Assembly: GCA_021325095.1 (NCBI GenBank)
Contig: JAJPHV010000102.1
Coordinates: 1 to 64,000 of the forward strand
Source of the DNA: Chloroflexota bacterium
Lineage (GTDB): Bacteria > Chloroflexota > Anaerolineae > Aggregatilineales > UBA2796
DNA length: 64,000 bases
Direction of reading: 5' to 3'
Positions 33,705 to 42,631 of this stretch are shown here, in pieces. The notes below the pieces were generated by a model. The model was not told the DNA's origin and searched no databases. It saw only the letters and a program-made list of their open reading frames with translations. A program made the position numbers and the translations under genes. Positions within the stretch are counted from its first letter, which is position 1. Each line of letters begins with the position of its first letter.

Positions 33705-34922
33705 ATGTCCATCAGCCAGTTAGCCAGAACCATCAGCGATTCGGCCACACTCAAGCTCAACGAAGAAGCCCAGCGGCTCAGAGACAAAGGAGAGCCGGTC
33801 ATCCATCTTGGGATCGGCGAACCCAAAAACAAAGCGCCGATCACGGCTATTCTCAGTTCGGCGGCCAGGTTGCAGACAGGTGAAGTCAAATATGTTCCCA
33901 CCGATGGCCTGCCCTCGCTTAAGCGGGCCATCATTCGCTATACCGAGGAGAACTATGGGCGGCTGGTCGCGCCAGCCAACGTCATTGTCTCGGCGGGCGC
34001 CAAGCAATCCCTGTTCAACCTGCTCTTTGCTCTGGTCGATCCACAGGACGAGGTGATTGTGCTGGCTCCGTACTGGGTCAGCTACCCGGAGATGATCAAG
34101 CTGGTGCGGGGCGTGCCGGTCATCGTCACCCCCGAGGACGGCTCGTTCCAACCGACTCTTGCAGAGGTCGAGGGAGCCATCAGTTCATCGACCAAAGCGA
34201 TCATCGTCAACAGCCCCAACAACCCGTCGGGCGTGGTCTACACGGCGGAATTCGTTGGCGGGCTGGTCGAAATGTGCGAAGAGCGCGGCATCTATCTGAT
34301 CATGGATGACATCTATCAGAAGCTGGTCTTTGATGGCAAATTCCCGGTGTCGGCCTACGCCTATACCCGGCGCGACATCGAGGACACGCACGTGATCGTG
34401 GTCAACGGCGTCTCCAAGCTGTACGGTATGACAGGCTTCCGGATCGGGTGGGTGATTGCCAACCGCGAACTGGTCGAGGTCATGACGACCATCCAATCGC
34501 AAACAACATCCTGCCCGCCAGCCATCTCGCAGGCGGCGGCGGAAGGCGCGCTGACGGGCGTTCAGAGCGTGGTCGAGAATCTGCGGCTGAATATCCAGAA
34601 CAACCGCGACGTTCTGATGCACGAGATGCGATCCTTTACTGATGTGCGGCTCACCAAGCCAGACGGCACGTTCTACTGCCTGCCGGACTTCCGCGCCTAT
34701 ACTCGAAACTCGGTGGAACTGGCGTCATTTGTCCTCAAAAAGGCGCTGGTCGTGACTGTGCCCGGCAAAGAGTTTGGAATGGAAGGGCATCTGCGGCTCA
34801 GTTATGCCGGTGCGGTCAAGGATGTCACCGAGGGCATCAAACGGCTCAAGTGGGCGCTCGACCCGTGTTCGCCCAGCGAGATTTACATTGGTGACCGCAG
34901 ACTGGTGAGGGATTGGTTATGA
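33705..34922 (+). CDS. Class I/II aminotransferase (aspartate aminotransferase-like)
   Basis: A 405-residue PLP enzyme of fold type I. Visible are LGIGEPKNKAP, the PLP-contact region SAGAKQSLFNLLFALVDP, VNSPNNPSGVVY (the NPSG loop), MDDIYQKLVFDG, and the PLP lysine in VNGVSKLYGMTGFRIGW. A C-terminal Arg that binds the alpha-carboxylate lies in EGHLRLSYAG. It resembles the Thermus-type aspartate/prephenate aminotransferases. AGGAGG stands 10 nt before ATG 33705. The stop overlaps the start of pckA (ATGA), linking aspartate-oxaloacetate exchange to PEP formation. Confidence 0.93.
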   Translation: MSISQLARTISDSATLKLNEEAQRLRDKGEPVIHLGIGEPKNKAPITAILSSAARLQTGEVKYVPTDGLPSLKRAIIRYTEENYGRLVAPANVIVSAGAKQSLFNLLFALVDPQDEVIVLAPYWVSYPEMIKLVRGVPVIVTPEDGSFQPTLAEVEGAISSSTKAIIVNSPNNPSGVVYTAEFVGGLVEMCEERGIYLIMDDIYQKLVFDGKFPVSAYAYTRRDIEDTHVIVVNGVSKLYGMTGFRIGWVIANRELVEVMTTIQSQTTSCPPAISQAAAEGALTGVQSVVENLRLNIQNNRDVLMHEMRSFTDVRLTKPDGTFYCLPDFRAYTRNSVELASFVLKKALVVTVPGKEFGMEGHLRLSYAGAVKDVTEGIKRLKWALDPCSPSEIYIGDRRLVRDWL

Positions 34923-36559
34923 ACAACCTGCTTGACATCAAAACGCCTGCAACGGAGCAGGCAGCTCACATTAAGAGCGATTACGGATTAGAGAATCACG
35001 GGCTAATCAACCTGAACCTGGCCTACTGGAATCTGCCTGCGGAGGCCCTGTATGAAGAGGCCATCTTCCGCCGGGAGGGTCGTATCAGCCGCGAGGGGCC
35101 GCTGGTCGTCAACACGGGCAAACACACCTCCCGTTCGGCCCAGGATAAATTTATCGTCCGGGAAGCCTCCACCGAGGAAAACGTCTGGTGGGGCGAGTAC
35201 AACCGGCCCATCAACCCGGAGCAGTTCAACGAGATTTATAACCGGATGCAGGGCTTCTTGCAAGGCCGGGATGTCTTCGTGCAGGACTGTTATGCCGGCG
35301 CGGACGGGACCTACCGCCTTCCGATCCGGATTATCACGGAATATGCCTGGCACAGCCTGTTTGCCCGCAACATGTTCCTGCCACCGCAGAATCGTGAGGA
35401 ATATCGTCAGCACGTGCCGGAGTTTACGATCCTGTGTGTGCCATCCTTCAGGGCTTTTGAAGCCATTGACGGCACGCGCACCGGCACGTTCATCGTGCTC
35501 GATTTCAGCCAACGGCTGTGCCTGATCGGCAACACAGCCTATGCCGGGGAGATCAAGAAGTCGATTTTCACGGTAATGAACTACCTGCTCCCGCTGCAAG
35601 GCGTGATGCCGATGCACTGCTCGGCCAACCAGGGCAAAGAGGGCGACGTTGCCCTCTTCTTCGGGCTGTCGGGCACGGGCAAGACCACGCTCTCCGCCGA
35701 TCCTAATCGCAACCTGATCGGAGACGACGAACACGGCTGGAGCGACGAGGGCATTTTCAATTTCGAGAACGGCTGCTATGCCAAAGTCATCCGGCTTTCG
35801 CCCAAAGCGGAACCGCAAATCTACGCCTGCACCCGGCAGTTTGGTACAATTCTCGAAAACGTGGTCTGCGACCCGGTGTCGCGCGAGGTCGATCTCGACG
35901 ACGATTCGATCACAGAGAACACCCGCGCCTCTTACCGCCTGGAGCGCGTTGCCAATGCAGTCAACAGCAAGATGGGCGGCCAGCCCAAAAACATCGTGCT
36001 GCTGACCTGCGACGCGCAGGGTGTGATGCCGCCCATCGCCCGGCTTTCACCCGAACAGGCCCTCTACCATTTCATCTCTGGCTATACCTCCAAGATTGCA
36101 GGTACGGAGGCCGGGCTGGGCCGAGAGCCGGAGATCACGTTCAGCACCTGCTTCGGCGCGCCGTTCATGGTGCACCATCCGTCAGTGTACGCCGATCTGC
36201 TCAGGCGCAAGATTCAGCGCTACGGCGTGAACTGCTGGCTGCTCAATACGGGCTGGACGGGCGGCCCTTATGGGATCGGCAAGCGCATCAGCATCCACCA
36301 CACCCGCACGCTGCTCAAGGCAGCACTGTCCGGCGACCTGCTGCGTGTTCCTTACGCGACAGACCCCGTCTTTGGCTATGAAGTTCCGCAGCGCTGCCCC
36401 GGCGTCCCCGACAGCGTGCTTCGCCCGTCGGAGGCGTGGCCCAGTGCGGACGAGTACTGGGACAGGTATTGCCAGCTCGCCAGCCGGTACATCGACAATT
36501 TCCGCAAGTTCGCTGCGGACTGCCCGCCCGAAATCCAGGCTGTCGCGCTCAAGATGTGA
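34919..36559 (+). CDS. pckA: ATP-dependent phosphoenolpyruvate carboxykinase
   Basis: A 546-residue enzyme converting oxaloacetate and ATP to PEP, ADP and CO2. The kinase-1a P-loop is GLSGTGKTTLSADPNRNLIG followed by the metal-binding DDEHGW. Other PCK signatures are ENVVCDPVSREVDLDDDSIT, NTGWTGGPYGIGKRISI and the substrate-binding MHCSANQGKEGDVALFFGL. ATG 34919 overlaps the aminotransferase stop; the in-frame TTG 34913 is an alternative. Length is normal for the ATP-type family. With the aminotransferase and the TCA genes upstream it supports gluconeogenesis from amino acids or TCA intermediates. Confidence 0.97.
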   Translation: MNNLLDIKTPATEQAAHIKSDYGLENHGLINLNLAYWNLPAEALYEEAIFRREGRISREGPLVVNTGKHTSRSAQDKFIVREASTEENVWWGEYNRPINPEQFNEIYNRMQGFLQGRDVFVQDCYAGADGTYRLPIRIITEYAWHSLFARNMFLPPQNREEYRQHVPEFTILCVPSFRAFEAIDGTRTGTFIVLDFSQRLCLIGNTAYAGEIKKSIFTVMNYLLPLQGVMPMHCSANQGKEGDVALFFGLSGTGKTTLSADPNRNLIGDDEHGWSDEGIFNFENGCYAKVIRLSPKAEPQIYACTRQFGTILENVVCDPVSREVDLDDDSITENTRASYRLERVANAVNSKMGGQPKNIVLLTCDAQGVMPPIARLSPEQALYHFISGYTSKIAGTEAGLGREPEITFSTCFGAPFMVHHPSVYADLLRRKIQRYGVNCWLLNTGWTGGPYGIGKRISIHHTRTLLKAALSGDLLRVPYATDPVFGYEVPQRCPGVPDSVLRPSEAWPSADEYWDRYCQLASRYIDNFRKFAADCPPEIQAVALKM

Positions 36560-36650
36560 GGCGATACGGCCCCCGTCCGGCTGCTGCCCGCCGGATCAGG
36601 GCTTTACAGAACTGGCTGCGTTGAGGCAGCGGGCGCAGGTTCGGCGGCAT

Positions 36651-37496
36651 TCATTCTTTGATCGCGCCCAGAGTCAGGCCGGACACGAGATAGCGCTGCA
36701 CAAAGAAGGTAAAAACCAGGGTGGGCAGGAGCGACATCACAATCGCAGCGGAGATTTCGCCCCAGCGCACGCCCCAGGCCGTCACGAAAAACGAAGCGCC
36801 GACGGTGACTGTGGTCGCCCGGTTCAGCGTGAGGATAAGCGAAAAGAGGAACTCGTTCCACGTCCACAGGAAGGTCATCACCAACACTACCGACAACCCT
36901 GGCAGAAGCAGCGGCAGCACGATCAGGCGCAGGACTTGCCAGGTCGATGCGCCGTCGATCATGGCCGATTCTTCGACTTCACGCGGCAAGTCCTGCACGA
37001 AGCCGACAAACAGCAGCAGCGCGAGCGGCGTGTTGAGCAGGGTGTTGACCAGGATCAGGCCCTGAATACTGTCCAGCAATCCCAGCATCTGGAACAGGAT
37101 GAACATCGGCACGATGAACACAATGGGCGGCAACAGGCGCAGGCTGACCACGAAGGCGAACAGTCGCCGCCCGCCTGTGCCGTAGCGCACCATGCTGTAG
37201 GCGGCGGGAATGTTGATCAGCACGACCAGGACACTCGCTCCCAGGGCCACAAAGATGCTGTTCACAAAAAAGGTTTTGAAATTGAAACCACTCTCGGTGA
37301 GGACGCTGTTGTAGTGGGTGATGACGGGCTGGAAAATCCACTGGGGCGGCATAACGTTGATGTCGCGGGTCGGCTTGAGGCTGGTCACAATCGTGCCCAG
37401 AATGGGCACTAAGAAGGTGACCACCACCCCTATCGAAACCACATACCACACGGCATTGTCGGCCAGACGGCGCAATCGCAGCGAACGCGGAGCCAT
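36651..37496 (-). CDS. Sugar ABC transporter permease, MalG-like
   Basis: A 281-residue inner-membrane permease with six predicted helices. The EAA-like loop that contacts the ATPase reads EVEESAMIDGASTWQVLRLI with LPLLLPG. It begins 1 nt after the MalF-like stop, with AGGAGG 9 nt before ATG 37496; the longer frame to 37541 overlaps that gene and has no site. It is the last gene of the amino-sugar operon. No ATPase is encoded here, so a shared MsiK-type ATPase elsewhere is likely. Confidence 0.92.
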   Translation of the reverse strand: MAPRSLRLRRLADNAVWYVVSIGVVVTFLVPILGTIVTSLKPTRDINVMPPQWIFQPVITHYNSVLTESGFNFKTFFVNSIFVALGASVLVVLINIPAAYSMVRYGTGGRRLFAFVVSLRLLPPIVFIVPMFILFQMLGLLDSIQGLILVNTLLNTPLALLLFVGFVQDLPREVEESAMIDGASTWQVLRLIVLPLLLPGLSVVLVMTFLWTWNEFLFSLILTLNRATTVTVGASFFVTAWGVRWGEISAAIVMSLLPTLVFTFFVQRYLVSGLTLGAIKE

Positions 37497-37497
37497 G

Positions 37498-38373
37498 TCA
37501 GCGGGCCTCCTGGCGCATGATGCGCTGCAAGACCAGGCCAAGCGGGATCGACAGGGCCAGCAGCAGGATCATGGACGCGGCTGAGGCGCGGCCCAAATCC
37601 CCAGTGTTGAAAGCCATCTTGTAGATATAGATGCTCACCGTCGTTGTCAGTGTGCCCGGCCCACCGCCGGTCAGCACCTGGATCATGTCGAAGACCTTAA
37701 ACGAATCGATGGCCCGGATCAGCGTGGCGATCAGGATAAACGGCATGATCAGCGGCGTGGTGATGCTGACCAACTTCTGCCACGCCGATGCGCCGTCCAC
37801 GTCGGCAGCCTCGTACAGTTCTTTGGGCACGGTTTGCAGCGCCGAATAAAGGATCACGAACACGAACGGCGTCCACTGCGCCACGTCGATAAGGGTCAGC
37901 GTTGTCCACAGGTAGTCGGGTGTCAGCAGCTTGCCGCCGGGCAGGCCAAGCCGATCCATGTAGTAGGCAATCGGGCCGACGAACGAGTTCAGCATCAGCC
38001 GGAACATGATGCCGAGCAAGGCGGGCGAGACCATGATCGGCAGTAGCATCAAGCTCAACAGGACGCGCTTGCCGGGCAGGTTCTTGCGGTTGAACCACAG
38101 GGCAATCGCCAGGCCGAGCAGCAGTTCAACAGCGGTGGCGATGGCCGCAAAACGGATGCTGACCCACAGCGCTTCGTAAAACTCCTTATCCCCCAGGGTA
38201 TCCCCGAAGTTATTCAGGCCGACGAACTGGGCATTGTCGAGCTGGGTCAGCCGGACGCGCTGCGTGCTGATATAGTAGGCAAAAAGCGTAGGGAAGATCG
38301 TCAGCAGGACGATGAGCAGGATCAGCGGCAGGACTTGCAGGTAGCGAGCCGGGCCACCCGAATAGACGATCAT
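37498..38373 (-). CDS. Sugar ABC transporter permease, MalF-like
   Basis: A 291-residue permease with six membrane helices, the first being LQVLPLILLIVLLTIFPTLF. The EAA loop is ELYEAADVDGASAWQKLVSI with TTPLIMP. The periplasmic N-terminal part includes FVGLNNFGDTLGDKEFYEAL, standard for the CUT1 sugar family. It partners the MalG-like permease immediately downstream and the binding protein upstream. A palindromic repeat (38431-38522) lies between this gene and the binding-protein gene. Confidence 0.92.
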   Translation of the reverse strand: MIVYSGGPARYLQVLPLILLIVLLTIFPTLFAYYISTQRVRLTQLDNAQFVGLNNFGDTLGDKEFYEALWVSIRFAAIATAVELLLGLAIALWFNRKNLPGKRVLLSLMLLPIMVSPALLGIMFRLMLNSFVGPIAYYMDRLGLPGGKLLTPDYLWTTLTLIDVAQWTPFVFVILYSALQTVPKELYEAADVDGASAWQKLVSITTPLIMPFILIATLIRAIDSFKVFDMIQVLTGGGPGTLTTTVSIYIYKMAFNTGDLGRASAASMILLLALSIPLGLVLQRIMRQEAR

Positions 38374-38430
38374 TGAATCTCCGCGTTCCAGCTATGCATG
38401 GGTTGTCGCACTTTGCTGATGTGGTTGGAA

Positions 38431-38522
38431 CCTCACCCCTAATCCCCTCTCCGCAAGCAAAGAGGGGAACCGACAGGCGTGGACTCCCTCTCCACCTGAG
38501 TGGAGAGGGGTCGGGGGTGAGG
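38431..38522. repeat. Full-length palindromic repeat, copy F, inside the amino-sugar operon
   Basis: CCTCACCCC opens and CGGGGGTGAGG closes the unit. The inner hairpins are CCCCTCTCCGCAAGC/AAGAGGGG and CCTCTCCACC/GTGGAGAGG. It separates the binding-protein gene from its permeases, a place where a hairpin could stabilise the upstream mRNA. Confidence 0.85.
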
Positions 38523-38530
38523 CCAACCGC

Positions 38531-39871
38531 CTACTTGCTCAACAGCGCCACGACCTGAGCCTGTGAATCCTTCGCGGCTGAGTCGGCGTCTTTCTGACCA
38601 GCCCATACAGCGGATAGATTCTTGGCGAGAACGTCCAGGATGGCAAAGACGTTCGGGCCGGTGGATGGCGTGTAGGCATACTTTTGCAGGAACTCCGCCG
38701 TCGCCGCGAAATCGGGCCGATCCTTGCCCATCGCGGTCAGGGTGGAGGCTGAAGGCGGCAGGCCGCCAGACTTGGCATACAGATCGATGGCCGGCTGAGT
38801 CGCCAGGTACGACAGCCACTTGCCAGCCGCTTCCTTGTTCTTGCTGTACTTGCTGAGGGCAACCCCAAGCGAGTGTGTATAGCTGGACGGTTTGGGGCCA
38901 GGGATGGGCGCAATGCCCACCTTACCGCTGACCGGGCTGTTCGGGCCATTTAGCTCGTTGAAGGCGGCGTTCCACTGCATCATGAACGCCGCCTGATTGC
39001 TCATGAACGCCTGGTTGGCTTCGCCATATTCCCAACTGGTCGAGGCGGCGGGCGATGCGCCCCATTTGATCAGATCGGCGTAGATTTGCGCGGCCTGCCG
39101 GAATTCCTTGCTGTCGAAGTTCGGCTTGCCGTCTTTGTCGAACCAGCTACCACCGAGCGAATACAGGATGTTGCCCCAGATCATGACGTTGTAGATCAGA
39201 TTCTTGGCCTGGAGCGCCGTGCCGTATTCGGTGGGGGAATCGGGGTTGATCGACTTGGTGAAGAACAGCGCGGCAGCTTCGTAGTCGTCCCATGTCCACT
39301 TATCGATGGGCTTTGGCTCCATTTCCTTGCCGAGCTTGTCCTTTGCAATGGCCTTATACTTCGCCTGCCAGTCTTTGTCGGACATCAGCTTGTCGATCAC
39401 GTCCTTGCGATAGTAGAGGAAGTGCAGTGAGACATCCAGCGGAATGCCATAGGCTTTGCCGCCGACGGATAGCGAATCCACCGCCGACGGAATGAACACG
39501 CCGCTGTCCTTGATCTTGGGCACGACGCTGGTGATCTCGTCCAGCGCGGGCTGCTGACGACCCACGTAATAGCTGGCCGTGAAGAAAATGTCCACTTCGG
39601 GCGATTTGGCCGCCATGATGGTTTCCTGACGATCCCAGAAACCTTCCCGTCCGAACAAAACCATCTGCACCTGAACACCGTCTTTTTGTCCCTGCCCGGC
39701 GTTGTAAGCGTCGATCACCTGGGCCATCGCCAGGCTTTCCGGGCCGGTCCAGTACACCATCTTGATCTCGACAGGCGCGGCCTGGGTCGGCGCGGCGCTG
39801 CCGAACAACAGGGTGATGACGACGACAAGCGTCAGGAGCACCGTCAGTGATTTTCTAATTGAGCCGATCAT
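38531..39871 (-). CDS. Sugar ABC transporter substrate-binding protein (family 1)
   Basis: A 446-residue exported binding protein of the CUT1 type. The signal peptide is MIGSIRKSLTVLLTLVVVIT with AAPTQAAP near residue 33, probably cleaved by signal peptidase I; no lipobox Cys is present. The mature part shows MVYWTGPESLAMAQVIDAYN, the ligand-cleft segment YGIPLDVSLHFLYYRKDVID, and FMSNQAAFMMQWNAAFNE. It would capture the sugar outside the membrane for the two permeases downstream. Co-occurrence with NanE-NanK suggests ManNAc, GlcNAc or sialic acid-derived ligands, which is inference. Confidence 0.9.
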   Translation of the reverse strand: MIGSIRKSLTVLLTLVVVITLLFGSAAPTQAAPVEIKMVYWTGPESLAMAQVIDAYNAGQGQKDGVQVQMVLFGREGFWDRQETIMAAKSPEVDIFFTASYYVGRQQPALDEITSVVPKIKDSGVFIPSAVDSLSVGGKAYGIPLDVSLHFLYYRKDVIDKLMSDKDWQAKYKAIAKDKLGKEMEPKPIDKWTWDDYEAAALFFTKSINPDSPTEYGTALQAKNLIYNVMIWGNILYSLGGSWFDKDGKPNFDSKEFRQAAQIYADLIKWGASPAASTSWEYGEANQAFMSNQAAFMMQWNAAFNELNGPNSPVSGKVGIAPIPGPKPSSYTHSLGVALSKYSKNKEAAGKWLSYLATQPAIDLYAKSGGLPPSASTLTAMGKDRPDFAATAEFLQKYAYTPSTGPNVFAILDVLAKNLSAVWAGQKDADSAAKDSQAQVVALLSK

Positions 39872-39956
39872 AAACAGCTTCCTCCCTCAAATGACGTTCT
39901 GTTATGGATGAACTGGTTGATGCGCGATCCGTTTTGAATGGCTTGGGCAATAGGCA

Positions 39957-41573
39957 TCACCTCCCGGAAACGAGCATCTGCCGGGCCAGCGCCGCCGCGC
40001 CGATCAGCCCAGCCTGTGGGCCAAGTTTGGCCGCAACCACCGGCGTATTGGCGACTGTCGGGTAGGCGTATTGGCCGAGGGCGCGGCGCACGCTTTCGAA
40101 GAACAGGTCGCCGATCTGCGCAACGCCACCGCCGATGACCACAATCGACGGATTGAGCAGGTTGAGCGCAATCCCCAGCCCGAAGCCGAGCCACTGGCCG
40201 ATGTTCTGAATGGCAGCAATGGCGTCTGCATCACCACGCAGCGCCGCCGACTGCACTGCTTCACCGGTCTCCACGCGCCGATCCGCCTCGACGCGCGCAT
40301 GGTAGTCTTCCAGCAGGGCCGGGCCGCTCACGTAGCTTTCCAGGCAGCCCCGCCTGCCACAGGTGCACGGACGGCCATCCCGTTCAACAGCGATATGGCC
40401 GAGCGCCATGCTCGCCCGGCCTGCGCCCTCAAAAAGCTGCCCGTTGTTGACAAAGCCGCCGCCCACGCCCGTCCCGACGGTTACACCCAGGACGGAGGGA
40501 TAGCCCTTCCCTGCGCCGTACAGCGCTTCGCCGAAAGTGGCGGCCTGCCCGTCGTTTTCGACAATGACTGGCAGTTTGAAACGGGATTCCAGCGCACTGC
40601 GCAGGGCGATGCCTTTCCAGCCCGGCATGAAACCTGTCGAGTAGGCAATGCGCCCTGCGGCGTCCACTTCCCCGCCCGTCGAAACGCCAATCGCTGCGGC
40701 GTCCGCCCCGGCGGCGAGCAACTTCTCCACAGCGCCGATCACCCGTTGCAGCACGGCTGGGCCGCCTTCCTGGGCCAGCGTCGGAATCGCCTCCACCTGG
40801 ACAACCTGCGCCGGGTAGTCGATCAGCCCTGCGGCGATCTTCGTGCCGCCGATGTCCACACCGATCACACGCCTGGTGCGTCGGGATTCGGCCCGGAGCG
40901 CTGCAACGTACTGCTCCACGATCCAGCGCGGGCGGGTGATCATCGAGCCGACCACGACGGCATAGCCGCCCAGTTCGATGATGCGCCGTGCGTCGTCGGG
41001 CGTGCTGATGCGGCCTTCGGCGATGACAGGCACGTTCAACGCCTGCACCAGCCGGGCCAGCAGATCAAAATCCGGCGTTTTCCGGGCAGGGCTGTAAGCA
41101 GTGTAGCCGGACAGCGTGGTGGCGACGATGTCCGCGCCGGCCTGCGCGGCAGCTACCCCTTCCTCGAAGGTCGAAATGTCGGCCATCACCGGCACATTCA
41201 AGGTGCTTTTTACTTGCCTGATCAACTCGGCGGCGCTCAGTCGCCCCTCCTGCGGGCCACGCACCGTTGCATCCAGCGCGACCAGGTCGGCGCCTGCCTC
41301 GACCACTGCCTGCGCCGCTTGCAGCGAAGGCGTGATGCGGATACCGTAACCCGGCAAATCCTGTTTATAAATGCCGATAATGGGCAGGCGCACCGCGCTG
41401 CGAATGGCTGCAACATGATCCGGGCCGTTGGCGCGGATGGCGACGGCGCCGCCGGCCTCTGCCGCCGCCGCCATCAAAGCCATCATCTGCGGGCCGTACA
41501 GTACATCTTCCACGCCCGCCTGACACGACACCACCAGACCGCCTCGCAATTGCTCGACTACTGTCTGTGGCAC
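39957..41573 (-). CDS. Bifunctional ManNAc-6-phosphate 2-epimerase / ManNAc kinase (NanE-NanK)
   Basis: A 538-residue fusion. Residues about 1-232 are a NanE TIM barrel (GIYKQDLPGYGIRITPSL, LVALDATVR, NVPVIAEGRISTPDDARR). Residues about 237-538 are a ROK-family sugar kinase with GVDIGGTKIAAGLID, VIVENDGQAATFGEA, GVTVGTGVGGGFV and the zinc motif CTCGRRGCLES. It would phosphorylate ManNAc and epimerise it to GlcNAc-6-phosphate. The GTG start at 41573 follows AAAGGAG at about 5 nt. Such fusions are known in several bacteria. NanA, NagA and NagB are not in this window. Confidence 0.93.
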   Translation of the reverse strand: MPQTVVEQLRGGLVVSCQAGVEDVLYGPQMMALMAAAAEAGGAVAIRANGPDHVAAIRSAVRLPIIGIYKQDLPGYGIRITPSLQAAQAVVEAGADLVALDATVRGPQEGRLSAAELIRQVKSTLNVPVMADISTFEEGVAAAQAGADIVATTLSGYTAYSPARKTPDFDLLARLVQALNVPVIAEGRISTPDDARRIIELGGYAVVVGSMITRPRWIVEQYVAALRAESRRTRRVIGVDIGGTKIAAGLIDYPAQVVQVEAIPTLAQEGGPAVLQRVIGAVEKLLAAGADAAAIGVSTGGEVDAAGRIAYSTGFMPGWKGIALRSALESRFKLPVIVENDGQAATFGEALYGAGKGYPSVLGVTVGTGVGGGFVNNGQLFEGAGRASMALGHIAVERDGRPCTCGRRGCLESYVSGPALLEDYHARVEADRRVETGEAVQSAALRGDADAIAAIQNIGQWLGFGLGIALNLLNPSIVVIGGGVAQIGDLFFESVRRALGQYAYPTVANTPVVAAKLGPQAGLIGAAALARQMLVSGR

Positions 41574-41603
41574 ACCGACTCCTTTGTGCTCAAGTCAGCC
41601 AAT

Positions 41604-41641
41604 AATCTAAATATCTAGTTGTCTATACCAGTTTACAAATA
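41604..41641 (-). promoter_or_regulatory. Promoter and dre-like GntR operator of the amino-sugar operon
   Basis: On the minus strand TGGTATAGACAA (41630-41619) matches the DasR/NagR-type consensus TGGTCTAGACCA at 10 of 12 positions. It lies 46 nt before the NanE-NanK start. TTGTAA upstream and TATTTA downstream could be -35 and -10, which would put the operator between them, a repressing position. A GntR/HutC regulator gene is adjacent. Confidence 0.5.
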
Positions 41642-41654
41642 AAGTCGGGCCAGG

Positions 41655-42488
41655 TCAACCCATCGGGTCGGCATCGCCAGTGCGGTGCAGGCGAAAGTAA
41701 AAGCGCGCCTTGTCGCCCCGCACCAGCGATTTGGTGAATTCGACAGGCTTCCGCTCGTTGGTGTAAACGATCCCTTCTACGAGCAGCGCAGGCCGCCCGG
41801 CCTCTGTATCCAGGATTTGTGCTTCATAACCGGTCAGGCTGACAGGCTCCAGCACTTCTTCGGCCTCGACCATCTGGATGCCGTAGCGCGTTGCCAGCAC
41901 CCGGTACAGCGATTGATCGTCCAGGTCTTCGGCGCGCAGGCCCGGCACAAGATCAGCCGGAAGCGCACAAGTCTCCAGCATGATCGGTTCGTCATCCACC
42001 AGGCGCAGACGCACCACAGAGACGACGTAGCCGTCCAGGGGGATTTTGAGCGCCTGCGCGACGCTGCGGGCCGGGTGCTGGGTGGTCAGCGACAGCACTT
42101 TGCCGCCCGGCTTGTGACCCGTCCGCAGCATCCGCTCCGAAAATCCGGCCAGGTCGGGCATGGGGTGCGCGATCTTGTGGTTGGCAACAAACGTGCCGAT
42201 GCCGCGCCTGCGATCCAGCAGTCCTTCGTTGACCAACTCGGTGATGGCCTGCCGGACGGTGAGACGGTTCACGCCGTAAATATCACTTAATTCGCGCTCA
42301 GAAGGAATCAGCGCCCCTTCGGGTAAATCCTCGCTGCGGATCAGTTCCCGCAAGTTCTCCCGAATCTGGTAATACAGCGGTGTGGGCAGGCCCGGATCGA
42401 CGCGGAATCGACCCGGATCGACCTGCAACACCGTCGCTGCTGGCTGCGCAGGCTCCGGATGTTGAGTGATTTTTGGCCTCGTTCGCAT
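41655..42488 (-). CDS. GntR/HutC-family transcriptional regulator
   Basis: A 277-residue regulator. The winged helix is at about 38-105: LYYQIRENLRELIRSEDLPE, LIPSERELSDIYGVNRLTVR, then GLLDRRRGIGTFVANH. A UTRA effector domain follows (about 120-270) with VVSVVRLRLVDDEPIMLETC and RPALLVEGIVYTNERKPVEF. HutC members such as NagR and DasR sense phosphorylated amino sugars, which fits the NanE-NanK operon directly downstream in the same direction. The first 28 residues are an extra Pro/Ala-rich extension. A dre-like site lies after its stop. Confidence 0.92.
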   Translation of the reverse strand: MRTRPKITQHPEPAQPAATVLQVDPGRFRVDPGLPTPLYYQIRENLRELIRSEDLPEGALIPSERELSDIYGVNRLTVRQAITELVNEGLLDRRRGIGTFVANHKIAHPMPDLAGFSERMLRTGHKPGGKVLSLTTQHPARSVAQALKIPLDGYVVSVVRLRLVDDEPIMLETCALPADLVPGLRAEDLDDQSLYRVLATRYGIQMVEAEEVLEPVSLTGYEAQILDTEAGRPALLVEGIVYTNERKPVEFTKSLVRGDKARFYFRLHRTGDADPMG

Positions 42489-42631
42489 TGCTCTCTGATA
42501 ACCAACCCGACCTTCAAATGACGGCCTGTCTCCGCTACGGTTCTGTGACGTTTACTCTATTTTACATCCGAACCGCGTGTGCTGGCGCGTTATACTCTGC
42601 ACCAGCGCTCCCACCGATAAGGTTCCACACT

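Noticed and set aside
1144..38522. Repeats considered as a CRISPR array or insertion sequence
   Set aside because: Copies are dispersed, palindromic and without regular spacers; no cas or transposase gene is in the window.
40071..41618. A 515-codon plus-strand frame opposite the NanE-NanK gene
   Set aside because: Antisense shadow of a gene with intact NanE and ROK motifs. Composition is His/Arg-rich without hydrophobic pattern.
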